This document shows, one piece after another, positions 46,067-54,479 of a DNA stretch of 64,000 nt (position 1 is the first letter of the stretch; each line of letters opens with the position of its first letter). Below the pieces are notes generated by a model that searched no databases, was not told the DNA's origin, and saw only the letters and a list, made by a program, of their open reading frames with translations. Origin of the DNA: Coleofasciculus sp937127375 (lineage in GTDB: Bacteria; Cyanobacteriota; Cyanobacteriia; Cyanobacteriales; Coleofasciculaceae); the NCBI GenBank assembly GCA_040218875.1, contig JAVJQP010000161.1; one strand, 5' to 3'. The translations under genes and the position numbers were made by a program.

Positions 46067-47539
46067 CTAAAATTCGGTAAAGTCTGTATAGTGATCATTG
46101 GTGTAATATATTTTCCCATCACTACCGATCACAATTCTGTCTGAACCCCGATTTTTCCCCGTATAGGGATAAATATCATATTCCATGTAAGTCACTCCAG
46201 ATGGCAGATCCCCAGAACGGTTCTTATAGGGGCGATCGCCAACATATTGATTATTACCAATTTGAAAGCCATTCAGTTTTTTCTTTCCCACCTGAACTTG
46301 AATTTTTTTGGCGCTACTCACTTGACTAGCAAGGGTTTTCGCAGCCGACGGTACGGTTGCACCTTTTGGATCTCCTTTTTGATAGAGTACACGTCGGATA
46401 ATTGGGTAGTGGAAGTCATGACTAGTTGCTAATTTAGTCTGAACAGACGATAGTGAAGTCTGCTGTACGACATGGGTCAATTCATGGGCAAGTAATTCCT
46501 GTCCATCCTTACTTCCAGGATTGTATTCGCCCTGCTTGAAGAAAACATCTTGTCCTGTTGTGAAAGCACGCGCCTGAATTGAGCGATTAAGCTGGTCTGA
46601 TTGACTATCAGTGTGTACTTTTACCCCCCTGAAATCATTACCAAATGCTTGTTCCATGGGTTCGCGGATATCCTCTGATAGGGATTGTCCCTGACCCCGT
46701 TTTTGTTGAATCGATTCTTCTAAGTTAACGGAGGAATTTCTACTCCCTGTTCCCGATTGGGATTTCCTCATTAACTTTAGGCTAATTTTTTTTTTATCTT
46801 CCTCTTCAGGAGGAATACCTTGACGCTGGATAGTGTCAGATTCGAGTTTGGCACTAACGGGGGTTTCTTCTTCCTCTTCTTCTGGTGGTAAAGTTTCCCG
46901 TTGTAGTGTCCCTGATTCGAGTTTGGCACTAACGGGGGTTTCTTCTTCCTCTTCTTCTGGTGGTAAAGTTTCCCGTTGTAGTGTCCCTGATTCGAGTTTG
47001 GCACTAACGGGAGTTTCTTCTTCCTCTTCTTCTGGTGGTAAAGTTTCCCGTTGTAGTGTCCCTGATTCGAGTTTGGCACTAACGGGAGTTTCTTCTTCCT
47101 CTTCTTCTGGTGGTAGATTTTCCCGTTGTAGTGTTTTACCCTGAACCGACGGCTGACTCTGAGGCGAATTAATCTGATTGACGACTTGAGATGCTACTTG
47201 ATCCGCTTCCTGCTCATACTTATCATTCGGTTCTCCAATCGTCAGCTTTGCCTGAATCGGTGTGGCGTTACTCGAAGGTACGGTGGGAATATTAGCGGCA
47301 TTATAGCCAAAGCTCTCTGCTTGTTTGAGTTGAGCTTGGAGATCTGGCATCTCTTGTTTTGGCGAGGATGCCTGCTTGGGAGTACCGAAGGGACGAGTTT
47401 GCAAGACATTGGTTGTTGGTAACTCGGCTCGTCTCGCCTGGATACCTTTACCGAAGGGGCGCGGTTGTAAAGGATTCCGTACTGGTAAAGAAGTCGATTC
47501 CCAGGATGTTTTTTTGTTAAGACGCCGTCGGCTACCCAT
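46067..47539 (-). CDS. DUF4157 polymorphic effector with C-terminal barnase/RNase Sa-like toxin domain
   Basis: 490 residues from ATG 47539 (MGSRRRLNKK), homologous to the start of the downstream paralogue; an in-frame start exists at 47617. Order: basic leader with LQPRPFGKGIQ and NVLQTRPFG (about 15-45), FGYNAANIP (about 70), a DKYEQEADQVASQV block, an acidic 25-residue repeat (LQRETLPPEEEEEETPVSAK, about 135-238), then DUF4157 with LLAHELTHVVQQ (HELTH 352-356). The C-terminal domain NRSGDLPSGVTYMEYDIYP ... GSDRIVIGSDGKIYYTNDHY carries E453, R468 and H483, spaced like E73, R87 and H102 of barnase. DUF4157 proteins are known candidate cargo of extracellular contractile injection systems. No secretion signal seen. 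Barstar follows directly. Confidence 0.92.
   Translation of the reverse strand: MGSRRRLNKKTSWESTSLPVRNPLQPRPFGKGIQARRAELPTTNVLQTRPFGTPKQASSPKQEMPDLQAQLKQAESFGYNAANIPTVPSSNATPIQAKLTIGEPNDKYEQEADQVASQVVNQINSPQSQPSVQGKTLQRENLPPEEEEEETPVSAKLESGTLQRETLPPEEEEEETPVSAKLESGTLQRETLPPEEEEEETPVSAKLESGTLQRETLPPEEEEEETPVSAKLESDTIQRQGIPPEEEDKKKISLKLMRKSQSGTGSRNSSVNLEESIQQKRGQGQSLSEDIREPMEQAFGNDFRGVKVHTDSQSDQLNRSIQARAFTTGQDVFFKQGEYNPGSKDGQELLAHELTHVVQQTSLSSVQTKLATSHDFHYPIIRRVLYQKGDPKGATVPSAAKTLASQVSSAKKIQVQVGKKKLNGFQIGNNQYVGDRPYKNRSGDLPSGVTYMEYDIYPYTGKNRGSDRIVIGSDGKIYYTNDHYTDFTEF
46826..47135 (-). repeat. 75-bp in-frame tandem repeat within the DUF4157 gene
   Basis: Units begin near 46826, 46901, 46976 and 47051, with a partial start at 47126. 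Three are nearly base-identical and differ at single sites, so the array expanded recently. Each encodes 25 residues (SGTLQRETLPPEEEEEETPV plus SAKLE). The length is a multiple of three, so copy-number change keeps the frame. Confidence 0.95.
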
Positions 47540-47643
47540 GACCAGTCTTCCCAACTCAACTTGTGAATACTTAATATTATCCTGCACAAGTCCTTTATGC
47601 AATTCGCGATCGCTCAAATTGTTACGGAACTTTAGAAAATATA

Positions 47644-47960
47644 GTTCCGTTAGTGGTGAGGGAGGGCGGGTTTTGTTGTTCCGTTATTGGTGGGGAGGGC
47701 GGGTTTTGCTGTTCCGTTATTGGTGGGGAGGGCGGGTTTTGTTGTTCCGTTATTGGTGGGGAGGGCGGGTTTTGTTGTTCCGTTATTGGTGGGGAGGGCG
47801 GGTTTTGTTGTTCCGTTATTGGTGGATATCTGAATTTAGTCCCTAAACCCGCCCCTACAATTGTCCCTAAACCCGCCCCTACAATTGTCCCTAAACCCGC
47901 CCCTACAATTGTCCCTAAACCCGCCTCTACAATTGTGCCTAAACCCGCCTCTACAGTTGA
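47644..47960. repeat. Composite tandem repeat array, right flank of the effector cassette
   Basis: Six 33-base units (GTTCCGTTATTGGTGGGGAG + GGCGGGTTTTGTT) starting at 47644, 47678, 47711, 47744, 47777 and 47810 are followed by five 24-base units (CCTAAACCCGCCCCTACAAT + TGTC) at about 47841-47960. Inverted relative to the array at 44176-44396 and sharing its unique junction. Frames across it are by-products of the repeats. Confidence 0.95.
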
Positions 47961-47980
47961 ATTTCCCGATAAAATAGGGG

Positions 47981-49918
47981 TTAAAAATTGTCGATCGCGA
48001 CGGGTTCAATGGGTTCGGCTAACTCAAACCCGAATATCCGTGAATAAAAGTATAACTCGGCTTCCAAGGTGCGCTTGATGTTCTGTGCCCGTCGGAATCC
48101 ATGCTGTTCTTCGGGGTAGGTGATGTATGCGACAGGTAATCCCTTTGCTTTTAACGCCTCCACCATTGTCTCGGCTTGATTCGGGGGAACCACCTTATCC
48201 TCTAACCCTTGGAAGAAAATCACCGGACAGGACAATTTATCGGTAAAATGAATGGGCGATCGCACTTTGTACAAGTCTTGGCGTTCTGGATAAGCACCAA
48301 TTAATCCATCCAGGTAACGGGATTCAAATTTATGGGTGTCGGTGGCTAGGGTTTCCAAATCGCTGACGCCGTAATAACTCGCCCCAGCTTTAAATACATC
48401 TCGGAAGGTAAGGGCGGCTAAGGTAGTATACCCCCCAGCGCTACCGCCTGCGATCGCTAAACGTTTTTCATCAACGAATCCTTGTTCAGCCAGGTACTTT
48501 GCACCATTGGCGCAGTCATCGACATCGACTATTCCCCACTGATTCTGGAGGCGTTGGCGATACTCGCGTCCATACCCTGTACTTCCACCATAGTTAACAT
48601 CTAAGAAGGCAAAGCCGCGACTTGTCCAATATTGAATCTTGAGATTAAAGGTACTGGATGTGGATGCAGTTGGTCCACCATGACTTTTGACAATCAGAGG
48701 CGGTTTCTCAGTTTCGGGCGCTTGATAGTCTTTATTTTGCGGGGGATAGAAGAAGCCGTAAGCGATTTTACCGTTTTCAGTGGGAAATGCGATCGCCTGG
48801 GGGGTAGAGAGGTATCCTTTATCTATGTCTAATGTTGTCGATTGACGCAGAACCTCTATCTGTTGCTTGATTAAGTCCATTTGGACTACGGCGGTGGGTT
48901 CGGTAGCGGAACCGCCAATAAAGACAACACGATCCTCGGTTGCTTGTACCGATGAAATACTGGTATAAGGGGTTTCAATCGGATTTAATTGTTTCGTATC
49001 GAGATCGATACTCCCCAAGCACCATCGACCCTCTAAAGTATAAGCACAGATTAGGCGATCGCTCGATGAAATGCCATAAGTAGACATCCCAAACACCCAT
49101 TGAGGAAGACCAAACTCCGCCTCCATTTCACACAGAGGTTCGATCCCTTGCTGATTCCAGCGATAAAGATTCCACCACCCTGTCCGATCTGAAACAAAGT
49201 ATAATGTGCCATCAGCAGACCATTCAGGTTTAAAGATTGACTCGTCAACCCCACCTGCAATACATTTAGCTTCACCCAATAATCCATTCCCTTGAATCGG
49301 CGCAACCCACAGTTGTGTCCCATCCCATGGCATATTGGGATGATTCCAGGTCAACCAGGCTAACTGAGAACCATCTGGACTCAATCGGGGTGAGGCGTAG
49401 AAGTCATGTCCTGAAGCGATAATTTGGATAGAGTCACTATTGTTTAAAGGAATACTGACTAAGGTGTTAACGGGTTCTGCACCTTCACTGCTGTGATCTT
49501 CGCGCACACAAATCAGCCGTTGTCCCTGGGAGTCAATTACTAGATCAGCATAGCGGAGAGACTTCCCGGACTCTGGAGTGATGGGTTGAGGTTCTGCATC
49601 ACCCGTCTGCTGGTAAAGGCGCTGATCCTGATAATTAGCAAAATAAATGATGCCATCTTTAACCGCATAAGCACCACCACCATATTCATGAACACGAGTC
49701 CGCACATTAAACGGAGAAGGCGTAATATCTGCGATCGCGCCATTCCCTTTACGTCGTACAATCACATTACGTCCGGCTTCCATGGGTCGCGCTTCGATCC
49801 AGTAGGTATCCGTACCATCTAGGGTAATACTACCTAAGCCAATCGTACCCGCCACAATGAGTTCGGCGGCGATGGGAGAATTCCAGGAACCGTAGGGAGC
49901 AATTTGTGGTTGAGTCAT
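47981..49918 (-). CDS. S9 family peptidase (prolyl oligopeptidase / acylaminoacyl-peptidase type)
   Basis: 645 residues. An N-terminal beta-propeller (about 30-370, with repeats such as SPDGSQLAWLTWNHPNMPWD and STDGTLYFVSDRTGWWNLYRW-like segments) gates a C-terminal alpha/beta-hydrolase. The nucleophile lies in GGSAGGYTTLAAL, the acid in QGLEDKVVPPNQAE and the His in EEQHGFRRA. The family cleaves short peptides or releases acylated N-terminal residues. No signal peptide, so cytosolic peptide turnover. Its 3' end lies beside the repeat array, 20 bases beyond it. Confidence 0.93.
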   Translation of the reverse strand: MTQPQIAPYGSWNSPIAAELIVAGTIGLGSITLDGTDTYWIEARPMEAGRNVIVRRKGNGAIADITPSPFNVRTRVHEYGGGAYAVKDGIIYFANYQDQRLYQQTGDAEPQPITPESGKSLRYADLVIDSQGQRLICVREDHSSEGAEPVNTLVSIPLNNSDSIQIIASGHDFYASPRLSPDGSQLAWLTWNHPNMPWDGTQLWVAPIQGNGLLGEAKCIAGGVDESIFKPEWSADGTLYFVSDRTGWWNLYRWNQQGIEPLCEMEAEFGLPQWVFGMSTYGISSSDRLICAYTLEGRWCLGSIDLDTKQLNPIETPYTSISSVQATEDRVVFIGGSATEPTAVVQMDLIKQQIEVLRQSTTLDIDKGYLSTPQAIAFPTENGKIAYGFFYPPQNKDYQAPETEKPPLIVKSHGGPTASTSSTFNLKIQYWTSRGFAFLDVNYGGSTGYGREYRQRLQNQWGIVDVDDCANGAKYLAEQGFVDEKRLAIAGGSAGGYTTLAALTFRDVFKAGASYYGVSDLETLATDTHKFESRYLDGLIGAYPERQDLYKVRSPIHFTDKLSCPVIFFQGLEDKVVPPNQAETMVEALKAKGLPVAYITYPEEQHGFRRAQNIKRTLEAELYFYSRIFGFELAEPIEPVAIDNF

Positions 49919-50586
49919 TGTTAATTGTCTCTGGGTTTTACCAAACTTTATAAACTAATCTATAGTTTTAATATAGATGTTTACATTTAGAATCAAACTG
50001 AAATCTCTTTTTTAAAATTCCTTCGTATTTATCCATAAATAGTTGGGTACAATGACCAAAAGGCTTTCCTCCGTACAACAGGCTTATTCCGATACATAAC
50101 GGCTTGCCGTGCTTTACGTAGTTTTACGGAATCAGCTTCCTGTTTGTCAAGCCCAGGCAAAAACGTGGTTACAGCACTATCAAGACATCAGCCCCACATC
50201 CGCTGTCATCGCCCTCTTCTAAATTAAAGTAAAAAAAGATACGATACAATACACGAATCATTATAAAGCTTTGATGAAGTCAAGGACTTCTTATATAAAG
50301 ATTTAGTAAAGATAGATAGAAATACTTTCCAAGCAAATAAATTGGGTATAAACTAAAAAACTAGATACATGGTTAGTATTTTAGCCAGTCATAAAAACAA
50401 GGCGACTCTCTTGGGAAGGTCTTAACCGTCCCTTTTCAATAGCCTGAACCCTTGATTAAGCTTTCCCCGGTTCAGCGTCTATATCTTAGCCGCTAGTTCT
50501 AAAGATATTTTTCTTAACATCTACTGGCTCATACTAACTCACTTTGTGAACTTTAGTCAAGTTGATGACATAAGGAGAAGTTCAGT
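49919..50586. other. Intergenic region before the PEP-CTERM array
   Basis: Left part 50041-50225 contains a short coding-like stretch (PVCQAQAKTWLQHYQDISPT) without a start or family match, possibly a gene remnant. From about 50262 the conserved promoter/leader of the PEP-CTERM family begins (TATAAAG-CTTTGATGAAGTCAAGG ... leader hairpins ... AAGGAGAAGTTCAGT). Confidence 0.5.
50401..50494 (+). promoter_or_regulatory. Structured 5' leader of PEP-CTERM gene, copy 1
   Basis: Outer stem GGCGACT/AGCCGCT closes two inner stems: AAGGTCTTAACC-type and CTGAACC/GGTTCAG. The same arrangement recurs at 51628-51721 and 52874-52975, with pairing-preserving base changes. It lies about 90 bases before the start codon. 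Confidence 0.6.
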
Positions 50587-51318
50587 ATGAACCGTCTAAG
50601 TTTAATCGCGATCGCCTGTGCAGCTAGCACAACCGCCTTAGGATTGTTGACCAGTCCGGCTCAAGCCGTATCATTAGGAGAATTAATCGAAAGTAATGGT
50701 ACTTTCACAGATGAGCATCTGACGTTTAGCAACTTCAACGTCCAATATGCTTGCCTTGATTTTAGTAACCCGAATGCCACTTGTGAAGATCTATATGAAG
50801 CGGGTCATGTTCGTCCGCTTAGTGCCTTCCAAATAGGAGTTGGTCCAGCCACCACACCTCACGGTCCAGGAATACGGTTTAATGACTTTTTCCGAGCAGA
50901 GGAAGGTTACGGAATTGATATAGCTCTCAGCTATGATGTAACATCTACAAAACCAATTGATGGTATTCACCTCAGTTTTGATGCCGTTGTAGATTCTGGA
51001 CAAGTCGAAATCATTGAGACAGCATCAGATATGAGTGGTAATGTTCTTGGACAACTCTTTGCCGATAATATTACAGGGGGTGCTTTTCCTGACCTAGCCG
51101 ATTCGGATACCTTTGATCAACCCGTCTATGAGTTTCAGATTCTCAAGAATATTAATCTGACCAGTGAAATTGGTACGGGTTTATCCAATATGACGACCAT
51201 TGACCAGGAATATACCACACCAGTTCCCGAACCTCTGACAATCCTGGGTTCAGCGGCTGCTTTAGGGTTTGGCGTCGCCTTTAAGAAAGAGCAGTCGAGA
51301 AAGAAAAGCCAGAAGTAA
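50587..51318 (+). CDS. PEP-CTERM sorting domain protein, paralogue 1
   Basis: 243 residues: signal peptide (MNRLSLIAIACAASTTALGL, cleavage after SPAQA), a beta-rich body of about 185 residues, and the C-terminal sorting signal VPEPLTILGSAAALGFGVAF followed by KKEQSRKK. That tripartite end (PEP, hydrophobic helix, basic cluster) is the target of exosortase, which sorts proteins to the surface or matrix. Two conserved Cys (YACLDF, ATCEDLY) may form a disulfide. AAGGAG lies 8 bases before ATG. First of three intact tandem paralogues. No exosortase gene is in this window. Confidence 0.93.
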   Translation: MNRLSLIAIACAASTTALGLLTSPAQAVSLGELIESNGTFTDEHLTFSNFNVQYACLDFSNPNATCEDLYEAGHVRPLSAFQIGVGPATTPHGPGIRFNDFFRAEEGYGIDIALSYDVTSTKPIDGIHLSFDAVVDSGQVEIIETASDMSGNVLGQLFADNITGGAFPDLADSDTFDQPVYEFQILKNINLTSEIGTGLSNMTTIDQEYTTPVPEPLTILGSAAALGFGVAFKKEQSRKKSQK

Positions 51319-51470
51319 AAAGTGACCTGAACCCTGTACGGTCAAGGAGCATAATCCCACTTGATTTAGGCGAAGTCGGTGTAGGTAAAATTTGGTGAGA
51401 TAGCAATTAGCTATTAGCCCAATCCTTGCCCTGATCGCCAAAAATGAAACCGTTCAGTTCCGAAAATTTT

Positions 51471-51507
51471 ACCGCCCTTAACCCGCCATGGGTCGGGCGG
51501 CTTTTTG
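51471..51507 (+). terminator. Intrinsic terminator of PEP-CTERM paralogue 1
   Basis: ACCGCCC...GGGCGGCTTTTTG forms a GC-rich hairpin followed by a T-run. The same sequence type follows each family member, intact or broken. Confidence 0.85.
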
Positions 51508-51627
51508 TCTGATTTTATATAAAGATTTCTTAAAAGTAAGTATAAATACTTTCTCAACCCAGCAATCAGGTATAAACTGATTAGAAATTGGATAAATGGT
51601 TAGTATTTAAGCCAGTCTTAAAACTAA

Positions 51628-51721
51628 GGCGACTTGCTGTAGAAGGGTTTAACCCTCTCTTCTCAAATAGCTTGAACTCTTGATTCAGCTTTCCCAGGTT
51701 CAGAATCTATTTTTAGCCGCC
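51628..51721 (+). promoter_or_regulatory. Structured 5' leader of PEP-CTERM gene, copy 2
   Basis: Outer stem GGCGACT/AGCCGCC; inner stems AGGGTTTAACCCT (perfect palindrome) and TTGAAC/GTTCAG (one T-G pair). Corresponds element by element to copies 1 and 3. Confidence 0.6.
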
Positions 51722-51813
51722 ACTTCTCGGATATTTTTATTTAACTTATTCTGGCTCATACTAACTTAATTTGTGAACTTTTGTCAACGTGGTGATATCA
51801 GGAGAAGTTCAGT

Positions 51814-52539
51814 ATGAACCATCTAAGTAAAATCGGCATCGCCTGTGCCGTCGGCGCTACCGCCGTTTTGGGATTGGCTGCTAGTCCGTCTCAAACCGTG
51901 TCTTTAGGAGAATTAATTGAGAGTAATGGCACGTTCCAAAATAAGCATCTGACCTTTAGCAATTTCAGCTTCCAACTTGCTTGTCTGGATTTCAATAACC
52001 CTAATGCGACTTGTGAAGAACTATTTGAGGTGGGTCATGTTCGTCCAATCAATCCCTTCAAAATTCAGGTCAGTCCAACTACCCATCCTGGTAATCCGGG
52101 ATTGCAGTTTAAGGATTTTTTCCGAGTTGAGGATGGTTATGGAGTTGATTTAGCCCTCAGCTATGATGTAACATCCACAAAACCCATTCAGAGCATTCAC
52201 CTAGATTTTGATGCTGTTTTAGATTCGGGGCAAGTCGAAATCATTGAGACGGTGTCAGATATGAATGGTAATCCCATTGGACAACTCTTTGCGGATAATA
52301 TCACCAGAAATAATGTTCCTGACCTAGGAGACTCAGATGTCTTCGATATACCCGTCACCCAGTTTCATGTACTCAAGGATATTAATCTGACCAGTTTACC
52401 GGGTACGGGTATACCCACGATGACAACCATTGAGCAGGGATATGCTGTCCCTGAACCCCTAACCATTCTGGGTTCAGTCGTGGCTTTAGGGTTTGGCGTC
52501 GCCTTGAAGAAAGAGCAGTCGAGGAAGCATAAAACGTAA
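51814..52539 (+). CDS. PEP-CTERM sorting domain protein, paralogue 2
   Basis: 241 residues, clearly a paralogue of the gene at 50587: SLGELIESNGTF, LTFSNFSFQLACLDF, then VPEPLTILGSVVALGFGVAL and a basic KKEQSRKHK end. Signal peptide MNHLSKIGIACAVGATAVLGLAAS; the usual AQA cleavage motif is changed to SQT, so processing might be less efficient. The middle has diverged more (THPGNPGLQFKDFFRVEDGY) than the ends. AGGAGAAGTTCAGT precedes the ATG as in the other copies. Confidence 0.93.
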   Translation: MNHLSKIGIACAVGATAVLGLAASPSQTVSLGELIESNGTFQNKHLTFSNFSFQLACLDFNNPNATCEELFEVGHVRPINPFKIQVSPTTHPGNPGLQFKDFFRVEDGYGVDLALSYDVTSTKPIQSIHLDFDAVLDSGQVEIIETVSDMNGNPIGQLFADNITRNNVPDLGDSDVFDIPVTQFHVLKDINLTSLPGTGIPTMTTIEQGYAVPEPLTILGSVVALGFGVALKKEQSRKHKT

Positions 52540-52588
52540 GCTTTGCCCCGATAGGCAAAGAATCTAACAATTTAGTCATTGGACTTTT

Positions 52589-52626
52589 ACCACCCTTAAC
52601 CACTCAGTTGTTGGGGCGGTTTTTTG
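52589..52626 (+). terminator. Intrinsic terminator of PEP-CTERM paralogue 2
   Basis: ACCACCCTTAACCACTCAGT followed by GTTGGGGCGGTTTTTTG: hairpin and T-run, homologous to the terminator after paralogue 1. Confidence 0.8.
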
Positions 52627-52873
52627 TGGAATGGGCAATTTTAAATTAACCAATTAATTGTCAATCATCAAAACCGACACAGAATTACGCCAGTCTTGTA
52701 GGTCGTGAAAAGCACTCAAGTCAACATAAAACTTCATAAAGCCTTGATGAAGCAAAAACTTTTTTAGATAAAGATTCAACCAATATCCGCCTAAATACTT
52801 TCCAGTTAAATAAATAGCAGATAAACTTAGAAAGTAGATAAAGGGTTAGTGGTTAAGCCAGTCCAAACAAAAA

Positions 52874-52975
52874 GGCGGCTTCCTTGAAAAGGAATTAACC
52901 TTCTGATTTCAAATAGATTGAACGCTTTGAGTAAGCTTTTCTCAAGTTCAAAATCTATTCTTATTCTTAGCCGCC
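52874..52975 (+). promoter_or_regulatory. Structured 5' leader of PEP-CTERM gene, copy 3
   Basis: Outer stem GGCGGCT/AGCCGCC (fully paired here), inner stems AAGGAATTAACCTT and TTGAAC/GTTCAA. The last stem replaces the C-G pair of copy 1 by T-A, a compensatory change. Confidence 0.6.
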
Positions 52976-53073
52976 ACTTTCAAATACTCTTTCTTATTTA
53001 TACTGGCTCATGCTAACTTACTTTGTGGACTGTCGTCAACTTTGTGATATTTGATATTAAGGAGAAGTTCAGT

Positions 53074-53808
53074 ATGAACCGTCTAAGTGCAATCGCCATC
53101 GCCTGTGCCGCAAGTGCTACCGCTGTTTTGGGATTGGTAACCCGTCCAGCACAAGCCGTATCATTAGGGGAATTAATCCGAGATAACGGCACTGTCCAAG
53201 ATGAGTATATGACCTTTAGCAATTTCACATTTGCGTATACTTGTCAGGATTACAGTGACCCTAATGCGACTTGTGACAAGCTATTTACCGATGGTCATGT
53301 GCGTCCCATTAGTCCCTTCCAAATTGGGGTAGGACCAGGAACCTCCCCTCATAGTCCAGGATTACAGATTAATGACTTTTTCCGAGCGGAGGATGGCTAC
53401 AGAATTGATTTAGACATCAGCTATGATGTAGAATCAACAAAACCCATTCAGAAGTCTGACCTAAGTTTTGATGCAGTTATCGGTTCTGGACGAGTTGAAG
53501 TGACTGATACAATATCAGATATGAATGGTAATGAAGTTGGACGCCTCTTTGCCGATAATATTAGAGACAATGATGTTCCTTTCCTCGCCGATTCGGTGGT
53601 CTTTGATAGGTCTGTCACTCAGTTTCAGGTACTCAAGCAGATTAGTATGAACAGTGAACCGGGTACAGGTCTATCGAATATGACCACGATTGACCAAGAA
53701 TATGCCCCGGTTCCCGAACCCCTGACCATCCTGGGTTCAGCCGCCGCTTTAGGGTTTGGTGTCGCCTTCAAGAAAGAACATTCGCGGAAAAAGAAAAACC
53801 CAAAGTAA
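53074..53808 (+). CDS. PEP-CTERM sorting domain protein, paralogue 3
   Basis: 244 residues from ATG 53074, preceded by AAGGAGAAGTTCAGT; the frame is open a further 51 bases upstream. Same plan as paralogues 1 and 2: signal peptide with PAQA cleavage, SLGELIRDNGTV body, two conserved Cys (TCQDY, ATCDKLF), and the PVPEPLTILGSAAALGFGVA sorting helix with a KKEHSRKKKNPK tail. The central region has the most charge changes (RVEVTDTISD for QVEIIET), suggesting divergence in surface properties. Confidence 0.93.
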   Translation: MNRLSAIAIACAASATAVLGLVTRPAQAVSLGELIRDNGTVQDEYMTFSNFTFAYTCQDYSDPNATCDKLFTDGHVRPISPFQIGVGPGTSPHSPGLQINDFFRAEDGYRIDLDISYDVESTKPIQKSDLSFDAVIGSGRVEVTDTISDMNGNEVGRLFADNIRDNDVPFLADSVVFDRSVTQFQVLKQISMNSEPGTGLSNMTTIDQEYAPVPEPLTILGSAAALGFGVAFKKEHSRKKKNPK

Positions 53809-54479
53809 ACAGCCGCGTTAACCATCTATCCTCAAGTGTGATAAATTCCACTTGATTGGGACGAAGCATTTGGACAGTCAATGGGAGATAGCGATTAGCG
53901 GTCAGCCAAATCCTTGTCCCGATGAGCAAAGAATCTCACCATTCAGTCGTTGGCATTTTACCGCCCTTAACCACCTAGTTGGTTGGGCGGGTTTTTGTGG
54001 AATTGGCAATTTCTCTTGTCGAGACGTTTCGCCGGAACCTCTCGATAAGGTATTACTCCATTATCAAAATAAAAATAAGAGATTCTTGAAGGTTAATATA
54101 TATGTGTATCAATAAGTAAAATTACTCAATCACTCACTCAAATCACATCCTCAGTAGGACTTGTTAGAAATGAACGAGATCGCCGGACTATTTTCTCCGT
54201 ATATTTACGGAATTGCCACGGATTCTGATCAAGGACAGTAATCCTAGGGCGTCACCCAGTCCAGATAAGGATTTGAGCTAGCAAGCATTCTTGATCTGCC
54301 ATGGCGTGAAGGCAGATGAACTCCAGAGCTAGGGATGGAACCACGCCGACACCCAAGGTAGCTAAGGACACACATCATACACAAAACTTTATAAAGTTTT
54401 GATGAAGTCAAGGGCTAGTTCTATAAAGATTCTGTGAAGATACGAAAAATATCTTGCCACGAAAATTAGTTCGTTATAC
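53809..54479. other. Spacer with terminator and remnant promoter
   Basis: Terminator at 53960-53997. A stretch at about 54180-54365 has no recognisable content. The family's upstream box (CTTTATAAAGTTTTGATGAA near 54387) reappears but the leader hairpins are missing before the truncated copy. Confidence 0.55.
53960..53997 (+). terminator. Intrinsic terminator of PEP-CTERM paralogue 3
   Basis: ACCGCCCTTAACCACCTAGT then TGGTTGGGCGGGTTTTTG: long GC-rich hairpin with T-run. Confidence 0.85.

Larger units (their letters stand above)
51319..51813. other. Spacer with terminator and family leader
   Basis: Holds the terminator at 51471-51507, a partial copy of the upstream box (TATATAAAGATT near 51518), and the structured leader of the next paralogue. 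No gene. Confidence 0.6.
52540..53073. other. Spacer with terminator and family leader
   Basis: Terminator at 52589-52626, upstream box CTTCATAAAGCCTTGATGAAG near 52728, structured leader at 52874-52975 and the AAGGAG of paralogue 3. No gene. Confidence 0.6.

Noticed and set aside
46833..47144. A plus-strand frame of 103 codons made of Ser-rich repeats
   Set aside because: It is the antisense reading of the 75-bp repeat inside the DUF4157 gene; no RBS and no family match.
47376..48078. Plus-strand frames with repeated WGGRVLLFRY or GGEGGFCCSVI peptides
   Set aside because: They are translations of the 33-base tandem repeat array and of antisense effector sequence, not genes.
53852..54115. 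An 87-codon plus-strand frame after paralogue 3
   Set aside because: It runs through the terminator hairpin and has no pattern of a protein family.
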